Shown here: positions 32,460-42,022 of the stretch, piece after piece | How positions within the stretch are numbered: the stretch's first letter is position 1 | How the letters are laid out: each line of letters starts with the position of its first letter | NCBI RefSeq assembly: GCF_030657435.1 | Contig: NZ_JAUTWS010000026.1 | Coordinates: 1 to 64,000, forward strand | Direction of reading: 5' to 3' | From: Paracraurococcus lichenis | Lineage (GTDB): Bacteria > Pseudomonadota > Alphaproteobacteria > Acetobacterales > Acetobacteraceae | Length of the DNA stretch: 64,000 nucleotides | Made by a program: the position numbers and the translations under genes | The notes under the pieces: generated by a model | Databases searched by the model: none | What the model was told of the DNA's origin: nothing | What the model saw: the letters and a program-made list of their open reading frames with translations, nothing else

Positions 32460-33895
32460 TGCGCGCCCTGCCCCTCACCATCGGCCCCATCCATTTCGTC
32501 GGCATCGGCGGCATCGGCATGTCCGGCATCGCGGAGGTCCTGCACAACCTGGGCTACCAGGTGCAGGGCAGCGACATCGCCGAGGGCTACAACGTCACCC
32601 GCCTGCGCGAGGCCGGGATCCCGGTCGCCGTCGGCCATGACGCGGAGAACCTGGGCGCGGCGCAGGTCGTTGTCGTCTCGACCGCGGTGCGGAAGGACAA
32701 CCCCGAGGTCCAGGCGGCGCGCGCCCGGCTGATCCCGGTGGTGCGCCGGGCCGAGATGCTGGCCGAGCTGATGCGGCTGAAATGGTCGATCGCCGTCGGC
32801 GGCACGCACGGCAAGACGACGACCACTTCGCTGGTCGCCTGCGTGCTGGAGGCGGCGAAGATCGACCCGACCGTCATCAACGGCGGCATCGTCAATGCCT
32901 ATGGCACCAATACCCGCCTCGGCTCCGGCGAGTGGATGGTGGTCGAGGCGGACGAGAGCGACGGCAGCTTCCTCCGCCTGCCCTCGGTCGTGACGATCGT
33001 GACGAACATGGATGCCGAGCACCTGGACCACTGGGGCACGGCCGAGGCGATGAAGGACGGCTACGCCCAGTTCGTCGGCAACATCCCCTTCTACGGCTTC
33101 GCCGTCCTCTGCCTCGACCATCCCGAGGTGCAGGCGATGATCCCGAAGCTGGACCGGCGGATCGTCACCTACGGCTTCTCGCCGCAGGCCGATGTGCGGG
33201 CGGAGAAGCTGCTGACCGACCGCATGGGCGCGACCTTCACCGTGACAGTGCAGGACCGGCTGACCGGCCGCGCCCGCACCATGAAGCCGATGCGCCTGCC
33301 CATGCTCGGCCAGCACAACGTGCAGAACGCGCTGGCCGCCATCGCCGTCGGCGTCGAGATGGAGATCGACGAGGAGACGATCCGCAGCGCCCTGGCCGGC
33401 TTCAAGGGGGTGAAGCGCCGCTTCACCCGCGTCGGGGAGGCCGGCGGCATCACCGTGATCGACGACTACGGCCACCACCCCGTCGAGATCGCGGCGGTGC
33501 TGAAGGCGGCGCGCCAGGCCGGCGCCCGGGACGTGATCGCGGTGGTGCAGCCGCACCGCTACTCCCGCCTCGCCACCCTCTTCGAGGATTTCTGTACGTG
33601 CATGAACGACGCCGGGACGGTCATCGTCGCCGACGTCTATGCCGCCGGCGAGGCGCTCATCGAGGGCATGGACAAGGACGCGCTGGTCGAGGGGCTGCGG
33701 GCCCGCGGCCATCGCAGCGTCGTGCCGCTGCCGGGCCCCGATTCACTCGCCGAGATGGTCAATGCCATCGCCAAGCCGGGCGACTACGTGGTCTGCCTCG
33801 GCGCCGGCAGCATCACCACCTGGGCGCATGCGCTGCCGGAGCAGTTGCAGGCGCTGCAGCCGGGCGGGCGCGTCTCGCCGCTGAGGCGCGCATGA
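32459..33895 (+). CDS. murC: UDP-N-acetylmuramate--L-alanine ligase MurC
   Basis: MurC adds the first residue of the stem peptide. The 478-aa protein has an N-terminal Rossmann region ([18 protein letters not shown]), P loop [28 protein letters not shown] and the late [10 protein letters not shown] motif. [16 protein letters not shown] follows. All match the family. Its ATG shares one base with the murG stop, and its stop overlaps murB by four bases. Confidence 0.97.
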   Translation: MRALPLTIGPIHFVGIGGIGMSGIAEVLHNLGYQVQGSDIAEGYNVTRLREAGIPVAVGHDAENLGAAQVVVVSTAVRKDNPEVQAARARLIPVVRRAEMLAELMRLKWSIAVGGTHGKTTTTSLVACVLEAAKIDPTVINGGIVNAYGTNTRLGSGEWMVVEADESDGSFLRLPSVVTIVTNMDAEHLDHWGTAEAMKDGYAQFVGNIPFYGFAVLCLDHPEVQAMIPKLDRRIVTYGFSPQADVRAEKLLTDRMGATFTVTVQDRLTGRARTMKPMRLPMLGQHNVQNALAAIAVGVEMEIDEETIRSALAGFKGVKRRFTRVGEAGGITVIDDYGHHPVEIAAVLKAARQAGARDVIAVVQPHRYSRLATLFEDFCTCMNDAGTVIVADVYAAGEALIEGMDKDALVEGLRARGHRSVVPLPGPDSLAEMVNAIAKPGDYVVCLGAGSITTWAHALPEQLQALQPGGRVSPLRRA

Positions 33896-34854
33896 GCGCC
33901 CGCGACGTGACGGGCGCCATCCCCGCCATCCGCGGCCGCGTGCAGGCCGGGGCGCCGCTCGCGCCCTTCACCTGGTTCCGCGTCGGCGGCCCGGCGGAAT
34001 GGCTGGTGCGGCCGGCGGACGAGCAGGACCTGGTCGCGCTGCTGGCCGGCCTGCCCGCGGGCATGCCGCTGACCCTGCTCGGCGCCGCCTCCAACCTCAT
34101 CGTCCGCGACGGCGGGCTGCGCGGCGTGGTGCTCCGCCTCGGCGGCGCCTTCGGCCAGGTGCAGGTCGAGGCCGATGGGCTGGTCGCGGGCGCCGCGGCG
34201 CTCGACGTGACCGTCGCGCAGCATGCCGCGGCCGCGGGCCTCGCCGGCCTCGAATTCCTCTCCGGCATCCCCGGCTCGATCGGCGGTGCCGTCGCCATGA
34301 ATGCCGGCGCCTACGGCGCCGAGGTGAAGCACGTGCTGGACTGGGCGGAGGTCGCCACCGCCGAGGGCATCCGCCGCCTGCCCGCCGCCGACTTCGCCTT
34401 CGCCTATCGCCATGCGACGCTGCCGCCGCGCGCCGTCGTCACCCGCGCCCGCTTCCATGCCCGCCCGGGCGATGCCGCCGCCATCGCGGCCCGCATGGAG
34501 GAGATCCGGGCGGCGCGCGAGGCGACCCAGCCCGTCCGCGCCCGCACCGGCGGCTCCACCTTCAAGAATCCGCCGGGCGCCAAGGCCTGGGCGTTGATCG
34601 ACGCGGCGGGTTGCCGCGGCCTCACGCTCGGCGCCGCGCAGGTGAGCGAGAAGCACTGCAACTTCCTGCTCAATACCGGCGGCGCCACCGCGGCCGAGCT
34701 CGAGGCGCTGGGCGAGCAGGTGCGCACCCGCGTGCTGGCGCAGTCCGGCGTGACGCTGGAATGGGAGATCAAGCGCATCGGGGAGGCAGGGTCCGCCGCC
34801 CCGGTTCCGGACTCCGGGCCTGCCGGCCCTTCGGCCATCGGAGCGGAAGCATGA
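33892..34854 (+). CDS. murB: UDP-N-acetylenolpyruvoylglucosamine reductase MurB
   Basis: MurB is an FAD enzyme that reduces UDP-GlcNAc-enolpyruvate to UDP-MurNAc. The 320-aa protein has the FAD-binding pattern [16 protein letters not shown] and [34 protein letters not shown] carries flavin contacts, FAYRHATLP follows, and [18 protein letters not shown] contains the catalytic Ser. This is the type I arrangement. No murA gene is in this window. The start overlaps murC and the stop overlaps ddl, both by ATGA. Confidence 0.96.
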   Translation: MSARDVTGAIPAIRGRVQAGAPLAPFTWFRVGGPAEWLVRPADEQDLVALLAGLPAGMPLTLLGAASNLIVRDGGLRGVVLRLGGAFGQVQVEADGLVAGAAALDVTVAQHAAAAGLAGLEFLSGIPGSIGGAVAMNAGAYGAEVKHVLDWAEVATAEGIRRLPAADFAFAYRHATLPPRAVVTRARFHARPGDAAAIAARMEEIRAAREATQPVRARTGGSTFKNPPGAKAWALIDAAGCRGLTLGAAQVSEKHCNFLLNTGGATAAELEALGEQVRTRVLAQSGVTLEWEIKRIGEAGSAAPVPDSGPAGPSAIGAEA

Positions 34855-35771
34855 CCCGCGTCGCGGTCCTCTTCGGCGGCATCTCGGCCGAGCGCGAGGT
34901 CAGTCTCGCCTCCGGCGCCCAGTGCATCGCCGCCCTCGAGGAGGCCGGCTTCGCGGTGACGCCGATCGAGGTCGGCCCCGACCTCGCCGCCACCATCGCG
35001 GCGCTGCAGGCAGCCCGGCCCGATGCGGTCTTCAACACCCTGCACGGCCGCTTCGGCGAGGATGGCTGCATCCAGGGCGTGCTGGACTGGCTGCAGCTTC
35101 CCTATACCGGCTCGGGCGTCCGCGCCTCCGCCATCGCCATGGACAAGCCGGCGGCCAAGGCGCTGCTCGCCGCCGCCGGCCTGCCGCTCTGCGCCCACAA
35201 GCTGGTCTCGCCGGAGGAGCTGGAGGCGGCGGATCCCATGCCGCGGCCCTTCGTGGTCAAGCCGCCGAACGAGGGCAGCTCGGTCGGCGTGACGATCCTG
35301 CGCGAAGGCGACAACCGCCGCGCCGCCATCGCCCGCGAATGGCGCTTCGGCCCGCGCATCATGGTCGAGCCCTATATCCCCGGCCGCGAGCTGACCGTCG
35401 CCGTCATGGGCGACCGCGCCCTGGCGGTGACGGAAATCGCCACGCACCTGCAGTTCTACGATTACGAGGCGAAATACGCCGAGGGCGGCAGCCGCCACGT
35501 GATCCCGGCGCGGATCCATCCGGAGGCCGAGGCGCAGGCCCTGGCGGTCGCGGTCGCGGCGCATAAGGCGCTCGGCTGCCGCGGCGTCTCGCGCGCCGAC
35601 TTCCGCTACGACGACACGGCCGGCGAGCCCGGCCGGCTCTTCCTGCTGGAGGTGAACACCCAGCCCGGCATGACCACGACCTCCCTCGTGCCGGAGCAGG
35701 CCGCGCATGTCGGCATCCCCTTCCCCGCGCTCTGCGCCTGGATGGTCGGGCAGGCCCGCCATGGCCAGTAG
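34851..35771 (+). CDS. ddl: D-alanine--D-alanine ligase
   Basis: Ddl is an ATP-grasp enzyme that makes D-Ala-D-Ala for MurF. The 306-aa DdlB-type protein has the N-terminal VLFGGISAEREVSLASG, LHGRFGEDGCIQG, FVVKPPNEGSSVGV (ATP-binding Lys), GRELTVAVMGDRAL and LEVNTQPGMTTTS (metal-binding Glu/Asn). Its last 11 bases overlap ftsQ. It is the last enzyme gene of the precursor pathway before the divisome genes. Confidence 0.97.
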   Translation: MTRVAVLFGGISAEREVSLASGAQCIAALEEAGFAVTPIEVGPDLAATIAALQAARPDAVFNTLHGRFGEDGCIQGVLDWLQLPYTGSGVRASAIAMDKPAAKALLAAAGLPLCAHKLVSPEELEAADPMPRPFVVKPPNEGSSVGVTILREGDNRRAAIAREWRFGPRIMVEPYIPGRELTVAVMGDRALAVTEIATHLQFYDYEAKYAEGGSRHVIPARIHPEAEAQALAVAVAAHKALGCRGVSRADFRYDDTAGEPGRLFLLEVNTQPGMTTTSLVPEQAAHVGIPFPALCAWMVGQARHGQ

Positions 35772-36681
35772 CGCATCCGCCCGCCCGCGGCGCGACGCCC
35801 CGACCGGCCGCAGCCGCGCCGCGATCAGCAGCGCGCCGCAGCGCCCCTCCTCGCTGCGGCTCTGGCTGCGCCGCCGGCGCGGGATGCTGCGCCCGGCCGG
35901 CCTCGGCCTGCTCGGCACCGGCGCGCTCGCTGCCGCCGCCCTCGCGGTCCTCGCCGCCGATCCCGTCGGCCGGCTCGCGGCGCTCTGGGACGGCGCGGCG
36001 GAGATCGCGGCCGTCGGCGGGCTGCAGGTGCAGGAGGTCACGGTCGAGGGGCTGCACAACACCCCGCCGGAGCTGGTGCGCGAGGCCCTCGGCGTCCGCC
36101 GCGGCGACCCCATCCTCGGCTTCGACCCGCAGGAGGCGAAGCTGCGCCTCGAGCTGATCGCCTGGGTCGGCCAGGCGCATGTCGAGCGCCTGCTGCCCGG
36201 CACCATCAAGGTCCGGCTTGAGGAACGGCAGCCCTTCGCCATCTGGCAGCGCGACAGCAAGTTCGCGGTCATTGACCGCGACGGCAAGGTGGTGGCTACC
36301 GACAATATCGGCGCCTTCGGCCGCCTACCCCTCGTCGTCGGCCCCGGTGCCGATCGCGCGGCGGCGCCGATGGTCGATGCCCTGCGCAGCGCGCCCGAGG
36401 TGCAGGAGCGCGTGCACGCGCTGGTCCGCGTCTCCGAGCGGCGCTGGAACCTCCGGCTGCGCAACGGCGCCGATGTCCTGCTGCCGGAGAACCAGGAGGC
36501 GGCGGCGATCACCCGCCTGGCGGAGCTGCACCGGACGCAGGCGCTGCTCGACCGGCCGCTCGCCGCCATCGACCTGCGGCTGCCGGACAAGCTGGTGCTG
36601 CGCCTCCCCGCCGGCCAGCAGCCGGCCGAGCCGCAGGCCCAGCCCGGACAGAAGCCGGCCCAGCGGAGTGGCCGCGGATGA
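35761..36681 (+). CDS. ftsQ: Cell division protein FtsQ
   Basis: FtsQ is a bitopic protein linking FtsL/FtsB to the divisome. The 306-aa product has an Arg/Ser-rich cytosolic N-terminus, a membrane segment at about 46-68, then the POTRA domain (LQVQEVTVEGLHNTPPELV to EERQPFAIWQ) and the FtsQ/DivIB beta domain. The tail is Gln/Pro rich. The ATG at 35761 follows the ddl reading frame end with an 11-base overlap; a frame from 35707 would add 18 residues inside ddl. No ftsB is nearby. Confidence 0.92.
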   Translation: MASSASARPRRDAPTGRSRAAISSAPQRPSSLRLWLRRRRGMLRPAGLGLLGTGALAAAALAVLAADPVGRLAALWDGAAEIAAVGGLQVQEVTVEGLHNTPPELVREALGVRRGDPILGFDPQEAKLRLELIAWVGQAHVERLLPGTIKVRLEERQPFAIWQRDSKFAVIDRDGKVVATDNIGAFGRLPLVVGPGADRAAAPMVDALRSAPEVQERVHALVRVSERRWNLRLRNGADVLLPENQEAAAITRLAELHRTQALLDRPLAAIDLRLPDKLVLRLPAGQQPAEPQAQPGQKPAQRSGRG

Positions 36682-37973
36682 ACCAGCTCGCCCGCCTGCC
36701 GCCCGCCATCGAGCCGCCGGCGCCCTCGCGCCGCCGCCGCGGCGCCAAGCAGGGTGTCTTCGGCGTACTCGACATCGGCACGACCAAGATCGTCTGCATC
36801 ATCGCCCGCATCGAGAACGACGGCGAGCCGCGCGCGCTCGGCTTCGGCTGGCAGCGGGCGCGCGGCGTCAAGGGCGGCAGCGTGGTCGACCTCGAGGAGG
36901 CGGAGCGCGCCATCCGCGCCGCCGTCGGCCAGGCCGAGGAGATGGCCGACACCCAGCTCAAGACGGTGGTGGTGAACCTCTCCTGCGGCCAGCCGGATTC
37001 GCACCACCACAACATCCAGTGGCCGGTCAATGGCCGCGCGGTCACCGAGGCCGACCTGCGCGCCATCCTCAACGAGGGCCGCCGCCGCAGCGCCGAGGAC
37101 GGGCGGGAGACGGTGCATGCCTTCCCGCTCGGCTTCACCGTGGATGCGACGCCCGGCGCCAACGACCCGCGCGGGATGGTCTGCGAGCAGCTCACCGCCC
37201 GGCTGCACCTGGTGGATGCCGCCCAGGCCTCGCTCCGCAACCTCGGCGCCTGCCTGCTGCGCTGCGACCTCGAGGTCGAGGAGCTGGTCAGCGCGCCCTT
37301 CGCCGCCGGCCTCGCCACGCTGGTCGAGGACGAGAAGCAGCTCGGCGCCACGGTCATCGACATGGGCGGCGGCACCACCAGCTTCGCCGTCTTCGCCGAG
37401 GGCCACCTGCTGCACACCGCGCAGCTCCCGGTCGGCGGCTGGCACGTCACCAACGACCTCGCCCGCCTGCTCTCGACGCCCGTCGCGCATGCCGAGCGGC
37501 TGAAGACGCTGCATGGCGGGGTGCTGAGCGCGCCGGAGGACGAGAAGGAATGGCTGCCCGTGCCGCTGGTGGGAGAGGAGGACGACCAGATCGCCCGCAT
37601 CCCGCGCGCCATGGTGGTCGGCATCATCCGCCCGCGGCTCGAAGAGACCTTCGAGCTGATCAAGGACCGGCTCGATGCGGCCGGCCTCAGCCAGGAGATG
37701 GGCCGCCGCGTGGTGCTGACCGGCGGCGCGAGCCAGCTCGTCGGCGCGCGGGAGCTCGCGGCGCGCGTGCTGGACCGCCAGGTGCGCACCGGCCGCCCGC
37801 ATCCGCTGCGCGGCCTGCCGGAGACCGCGCAGGGCCCCGCCTTCGCCGCGCCGCTCGGCCTGCTCGCCTGGTGCGCCGGCGAGGGACGGCCGTTGATCGA
37901 CCTGCTGCCCGGCCTCGACCGCCCGCCGGGACGCTTCCGCCGGATCGTCAACTGGCTGCGGGATCGCGCCTGA
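36678..37973 (+). CDS. ftsA: Cell division protein FtsA
   Basis: FtsA is an actin-like ATPase that tethers FtsZ to the membrane. The 431-aa protein has the phosphate 1 loop FGVLDIGTTKIVCIIARI, the 1C-domain region with QWPVNGRAV, phosphate 2 VIDMGGGTTSFAVF, adenosine motif VVLTGGASQL and a C-terminal amphipathic helix FRRIVNWLRDRA that should bind the membrane. The Arg/Pro-rich N-terminal 28 residues are longer than in E. coli. The ATG overlaps ftsQ by four bases. Confidence 0.95.
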   Translation: MNQLARLPPAIEPPAPSRRRRGAKQGVFGVLDIGTTKIVCIIARIENDGEPRALGFGWQRARGVKGGSVVDLEEAERAIRAAVGQAEEMADTQLKTVVVNLSCGQPDSHHHNIQWPVNGRAVTEADLRAILNEGRRRSAEDGRETVHAFPLGFTVDATPGANDPRGMVCEQLTARLHLVDAAQASLRNLGACLLRCDLEVEELVSAPFAAGLATLVEDEKQLGATVIDMGGGTTSFAVFAEGHLLHTAQLPVGGWHVTNDLARLLSTPVAHAERLKTLHGGVLSAPEDEKEWLPVPLVGEEDDQIARIPRAMVVGIIRPRLEETFELIKDRLDAAGLSQEMGRRVVLTGGASQLVGARELAARVLDRQVRTGRPHPLRGLPETAQGPAFAAPLGLLAWCAGEGRPLIDLLPGLDRPPGRFRRIVNWLRDRA

Positions 37974-38010
37974 TGCCGCAGCATCACAACATCAAACTGA
38001 AATTTCCTGT

Positions 38011-38038
38011 GGATGATCTGCGCTTCTGCGCGTCATCC
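38011..38038 (+). promoter_or_regulatory. Hairpin in the ftsA-ftsZ gap
   Basis: GGATGA (38011-38016) pairs with TCATCC (38033-38038), and inside it GCGC (38020-38023) pairs with GCGC (38028-38031) around TTCT. Small unpaired stretches TCT and G separate the two stems. The gap of 116 bases is the first non-overlapping junction since mraZ, so a separate ftsZ promoter, an RNA processing site or an attenuator may sit here. Confidence 0.4.
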
Positions 38039-38089
38039 CCGGGACACGAATCGGCCCGCGCCGCTAGGACTGTCTGAGGAGATGCCCGC

Positions 38090-39634
38090 ATGACGCTCAA
38101 CCTCACCCTGCCCGTCGCCCAACACACCGACTTCAGTCCGCGCATCACCGTCATCGGCGTCGGTGGCGGTGGCACCAATGCGGTCAACAACATGATCGCC
38201 ATGGGCCTCGAGGGCGTGGAGTTCGTCGTCGCCAATACCGATGCGCAGTCGCTCATGCACAGCAAGTCGGAGCGGCGCGTGCAGCTCGGCCCGCACCTGA
38301 CGCAGGGGCTCGGCGCCGGCGCGAAGCCGGAGATCGGCCGCGCCGCGGCGGAGGAGGCGACCGAGGAGCTGCTGCGGCATATCGACGGCAGCCACATGGT
38401 CTTCATCACCGCCGGCATGGGCGGCGGCACCGGCACCGGCGCGGCGCCGGTCATCGCCCGGATGGCGCGCGAGCGGGGCGTGCTGACGGTGGGCGTGGTG
38501 ACCAAGCCCTTCGACTTCGAGGGGCCGAAGCGCAAGCGCGCCGCCGATTCGGGCATCGACGAGCTGCAGCAGCACGTCGACACGCTGATCATCATCCCGA
38601 ACCAGAACCTCTTCAGGATGGCGAACGAGCGCACCACCTTCGCCGAGGCCTTCAAGATGGCCGATGCGGTGCTCTATGACGGCGTGCGCGGCGTCACCGA
38701 CCTGATGATCAAGCCGGGCCTGGTGAACCTCGACTTCGCCGATATCCGCACCGTCATGGCGGAGATGGGCAAGGCGATGATGGGCACCGGCGAGGCCGAG
38801 GGCGACGACCGCGCCGTCAAGGCCGCGGAGAAGGCGATCAGCAACCCGCTGCTCGACGATGCCTCGCTGCGCGGCGCCCGCGGCGTGCTGATCAACATCA
38901 CCGGCGGCTACGACATGACCCTCTTCGAGGTCGACGAGGCCGCCAACCGCATCCGCAAGGAAGTCGACGAGGACGCCAACATCATCTTCGGCTCCTCGGT
39001 CGAGGAGGACCTGAACGGGCGGCTCCGCGTCTCGGTCGTCGCCACCGGCATCGACGCCGTGGTGCCGCAGGCCGTGGCCGTGAAGCCGGAAGGGCTGACC
39101 GTGGTGCCGGGCGGCCGTACCGCCTCGGTCGCGGGCCGTCCCCCGGTCGCCCAGGCGCCCGCCACCCCGCCGCAGTCCGGCCCGGGGCAGATGAAGCGGG
39201 CGGCGAACATCCCCGGCGGCTTCATCCGCGCCGCCGCCAATGCCATGCCCGCGACGACGCAGGCGGAGCCGATGCCGCCGGCGCTGGGCCCGGTCATCGT
39301 CCCGGTGGTCGCGGAGCCGGAGGTCGCGCCCGCCCCGGTGGTGATGACGCCCGCGCCGGCGGCCAATGCCCTGCCCGGCGGCCGGCCGGCCCCCGTCGTC
39401 GGCCCGGATGAGCTGCGCGCCGCCCCGGCGGCGCCCGCCTCGACCGGCAGCTTCGGCGGCCTGTTCCGCAAGGTCACCGGGGGCGCCGGCTGGCGCCGTA
39501 CCCTGCCCGAGCCCGCACCGGCCGCCCAGCACCTGGTGCCGGAGCAGCCCTCGGCCCGCCCGGCCACCCGCGGCCAGCCTTCGGAGGAGATGGGGCTCGA
39601 GATCCCGACCTTCCTGCGCCGCCAGTCGAACTGA
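38090..39634 (+). CDS. ftsZ: Cell division protein FtsZ
   Basis: FtsZ is the tubulin-like GTPase of the Z ring. The 514-aa protein has the N-terminal [17 protein letters not shown], the tubulin signature [11 protein letters not shown], the T7 region [11 protein letters not shown] and a conserved GTPase core up to about residue 320. A Pro/Ala-rich linker of about 170 residues follows, then the conserved C-terminal peptide [12 protein letters not shown], which binds FtsA and other partners. GAGGAGA precedes the ATG at 38090. A strong terminator lies 27 bases after the stop. Confidence 0.98.
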   Translation: MTLNLTLPVAQHTDFSPRITVIGVGGGGTNAVNNMIAMGLEGVEFVVANTDAQSLMHSKSERRVQLGPHLTQGLGAGAKPEIGRAAAEEATEELLRHIDGSHMVFITAGMGGGTGTGAAPVIARMARERGVLTVGVVTKPFDFEGPKRKRAADSGIDELQQHVDTLIIIPNQNLFRMANERTTFAEAFKMADAVLYDGVRGVTDLMIKPGLVNLDFADIRTVMAEMGKAMMGTGEAEGDDRAVKAAEKAISNPLLDDASLRGARGVLINITGGYDMTLFEVDEAANRIRKEVDEDANIIFGSSVEEDLNGRLRVSVVATGIDAVVPQAVAVKPEGLTVVPGGRTASVAGRPPVAQAPATPPQSGPGQMKRAANIPGGFIRAAANAMPATTQAEPMPPALGPVIVPVVAEPEVAPAPVVMTPAPAANALPGGRPAPVVGPDELRAAPAAPASTGSFGGLFRKVTGGAGWRRTLPEPAPAAQHLVPEQPSARPATRGQPSEEMGLEIPTFLRRQSN

Positions 39635-39660
39635 CCGGCCCAGACAGACGCAGTGATTGA

Positions 39661-39688
39661 GCCGCCGCGGATCCCGCGGCGGCTTTTT
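39661..39688 (+). terminator. Rho-independent terminator after ftsZ
   Basis: A perfect 10-bp stem, GCCGCCGCGG (39661-39670) with CCGCGGCGGC (39674-39683) and a three-base loop, is followed at once by TTTTT (39684-39688). It marks the end of the dcw transcript. Confidence 0.92.
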
Positions 39689-39870
39689 CGCGAGCGCTGC
39701 CGTGCACCCGGTCACAGGCTCATGGCGCACAGCACAATTTCTTACAATTTCAGATGCTTCAGACGAAATACGGCGAAACAAGCCTTTATTCGCCGCAGCG
39801 CAAACACGGTGCCACCTATGCGCTGGGACTGCTGCCGAAGGGCGGCGATCCGGGTTTCGCAGGGGCGATC

Positions 39871-40845
39871 ATGGACGGGTACATTGCGCTGGATACGGGT
39901 CGTCGCCGGACGCTCAAGGCCGCCATCGGCTGCGTCGGCATCGGCCTGCACAGCGGTCGCCGCACCCGGCTGACCCTGCGCCCGGCCGCCCACGGCACGG
40001 GCATCGTCTTCCGCCGGACCGATCTCGGCCTCGAGATCCCGGCGCTCTACGACCATGTGGCGGATACCCGCCTCTGCACCGTCCTCGCCGCGCCGGAGGC
40101 GCCGCAGCACCGCATCGGCACCGTCGAGCATGTCATGGCCGCGCTGGCCGGCTGCGGCGTGGACGACGCGGTGGTCGAGGTCGACGGGCCCGAGGTACCC
40201 ATCCTCGATGGCTCCGCCAGCCCCTTCGTCTTCCTGCTCGACTGCGTCGGGCTGACCCCGCAGGGCTTCCTCGGCGCCGGCCAGGCCGAGGCGATCGAGG
40301 TGCTGCGCCCGGTCCGGGTGCAGGAGGGCGAGGGCCCGAATGCCGCCTGGGCCGAACTGGCGCCGAACGGCGGCAGCGGCTTCGAGGCGGCGCTGAGCAT
40401 CGACTTCGCGGGCACCGCCATCGGCCGGCAGTCGCTGGCGCTGCGGCTCTCGCCGCAGGCCTTCCGCGACAGCCTCGCCGATGCGCGCACCTTCACCCTG
40501 GCCGAGGACGTGGCCCGGCTGCGCGCCGCCGGCCTGGCGCTGGGCGGGAGCCTCGCCAATGCCGTGGTGGTGGACGGGCCGCTGGTCCTGAACCCGGGCG
40601 GGCTGCGCCGGCCGGACGAGTTCGTGCGGCACAAGATGCTGGACGTGGTGGGCGACCTGGCCCTGGCCGGCGCACCGGTCCGCGGCCGCTTCACCGGCCA
40701 TCGCTCCGGCCATGCGCTGAACAACCGGCTGCTGCGGGCCCTCTTCGCCGACCGCGCCAATTGGCGCGCCCTGCCCTCCGGCGCCGCGCTCGATGGCGGC
40801 GCCCGGATGCCGGCCGCCGCGGCGGCCGCTGCCGCCGTCGCCTGA
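39871..40845 (+). CDS. lpxC: UDP-3-O-acyl-N-acetylglucosamine deacetylase LpxC
   Basis: LpxC is a zinc enzyme performing the committed step of lipid A synthesis. The 324-aa product has the zinc ligands His87 (TVEHVMAAL), His254 and Asp258 (VRHKMLDVVGD), and the catalytic His281 (GHRSGH), with E. coli-like spacing. I use the ATG at 39871 because AGGGG precedes it and it places the conserved RRTLKAAIGCVGIGLHSG at the N-terminus. An in-frame start at 39754 would add 39 poorly conserved residues. It stands alone after the ftsZ terminator, a common position in proteobacteria. Confidence 0.95.
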   Translation: MDGYIALDTGRRRTLKAAIGCVGIGLHSGRRTRLTLRPAAHGTGIVFRRTDLGLEIPALYDHVADTRLCTVLAAPEAPQHRIGTVEHVMAALAGCGVDDAVVEVDGPEVPILDGSASPFVFLLDCVGLTPQGFLGAGQAEAIEVLRPVRVQEGEGPNAAWAELAPNGGSGFEAALSIDFAGTAIGRQSLALRLSPQAFRDSLADARTFTLAEDVARLRAAGLALGGSLANAVVVDGPLVLNPGGLRRPDEFVRHKMLDVVGDLALAGAPVRGRFTGHRSGHALNNRLLRALFADRANWRALPSGAALDGGARMPAAAAAAAAVA

Positions 40846-41079
40846 GCCCGGCCGATGACCGGGGGGCCGGATCGGCCCGCCCGGCGTCCCGGGCCGGGCC
40901 CCGGGCGGCGTGCCTCGGCGACGGGCCCGCACGGGTGCGGAGGTCCGGCCCGCATGCGGCCTGATGCCGGCCGGCGCGAATCGGTCTGCGCGGCGCAGGG
41001 GGTGGGGTCCGGGGATGCAGCGATGACCGGAGAATCGACGACCCGGCCCGCCCGGCCCAGCCTGCACCCTGCCCCCGCC

Positions 41080-41108
41080 TGTGGACCCGCGTGCCGGCGT
41101 GCTATAGA
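41080..41108 (+). promoter_or_regulatory. Candidate bamD promoter
   Basis: TATAGA (41103-41108), within GCTATAGAG, is a good -10. The -35 region 17 bases upstream (TGTGGA, 41080-41085) is poor. The bamD ATG follows 28 bases later. The remaining 290-base gap after lpxC is GC-rich with several self-complementary GGGCC/GGCCC tracts and no visible gene. Confidence 0.35.
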
Positions 41109-41136
41109 GCCGCCCCGTTCCAGCGACCGGTCCGTG

Positions 41137-41997
41137 ATGATTCGACGCGTCTCCTCCCTGCTCGTCCTCTGCCTGGGGCTCGCCGCCCTGCCGGGCTGCT
41201 CCTGGTTCGACAATTGGGACGGCAAGCAGTCCAGCCTTGACGCCGAGCGCCGGCAGGCCGCCAACGCGACCTTCGACAATACGCCCGAGGGGCTCTACGC
41301 CGCGGGCGTGGAGGCGCTGCAGGCCCGCCGCTTCGCCCCGGCCGCCGACTATTTCGACCAGATCGAGCGCGACCATCCCTACTCGACCTGGGCGACCAAC
41401 GCGAAGCTGATGGCGGCCTTCGCCGAGTACCAGCGCAACCGCTATACCGAGGCCATCGGCGCGCTCGACCGCTTCATCCAGCTCCATCCGGCGCATCGCG
41501 ACATCGCCTATGCCTTCTACCTGCGGGCGCTCTGCTACTACGAGCAGATCGCCGATGCGCAGCGCGACCAGCGCACGACCGAGCAGGCCATGGCGGCGCT
41601 GCAGGACGTGGTGAACCGCTTCCCCGACACCGCCTATGCCCGTGACGCGCGCCTCAAGATCGACCTCGCGCGCGACCACCTGGCCGGCAAGGAGATGAAT
41701 ATCGGCCGCTTCTACCAGCGCCAGCGCCTCTATGCCGCGGCGATCGGGCGCTTCCGGAAGATGGTGGAGGACTACCAGACCACCAACCACGTGCCCGAGG
41801 CGCTGCACCGCCTGACCGAGATCTACCTGACGCTCGGCCTGGTGGAGGAGGCGAAGAAGACCGCCTCGGTGCTGGGCCATAATTTCCCGGGCAGCCCCTG
41901 GTACCAGGACAGCTATGCGCTGCTGGTCGCGGGCGCCCCGCCGGCGGCCGAGGACCGGCCGGGCCTGGTGACCCGCGCCTGGAACTGGATCTTCTGA
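41137..41997 (+). CDS. bamD: Outer membrane assembly lipoprotein BamD
   Basis: BamD is an essential lipoprotein of the BAM complex that inserts beta-barrel proteins. The 286-aa precursor has a lipobox LPGC with Cys21, then tetratricopeptide-like helices: GLYAAGVEALQARRFAPAADYFDQIERDHPYS, YAFYLRALCYYEQI, and others. The five-repeat layout and NNHVPEAL-like region (TTNHVPEALHRLTEIYLTLGL) fit the family. GTG at 41134 is directly before the ATG at 41137 and could also be used. It precedes recN by 25 bases. Confidence 0.94.
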   Translation: MIRRVSSLLVLCLGLAALPGCSWFDNWDGKQSSLDAERRQAANATFDNTPEGLYAAGVEALQARRFAPAADYFDQIERDHPYSTWATNAKLMAAFAEYQRNRYTEAIGALDRFIQLHPAHRDIAYAFYLRALCYYEQIADAQRDQRTTEQAMAALQDVVNRFPDTAYARDARLKIDLARDHLAGKEMNIGRFYQRQRLYAAAIGRFRKMVEDYQTTNHVPEALHRLTEIYLTLGLVEEAKKTASVLGHNFPGSPWYQDSYALLVAGAPPAAEDRPGLVTRAWNWIF

Positions 41998-42022
41998 GGG
42001 CGGGCCGGACCACGTCGCCCGC

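Noticed and set aside
39754-39870. Longer N-terminus for LpxC starting at 39754
   Set aside because: The extra 39 residues are not expected in LpxC and the ATG at 39871 has a better ribosome site directly upstream.
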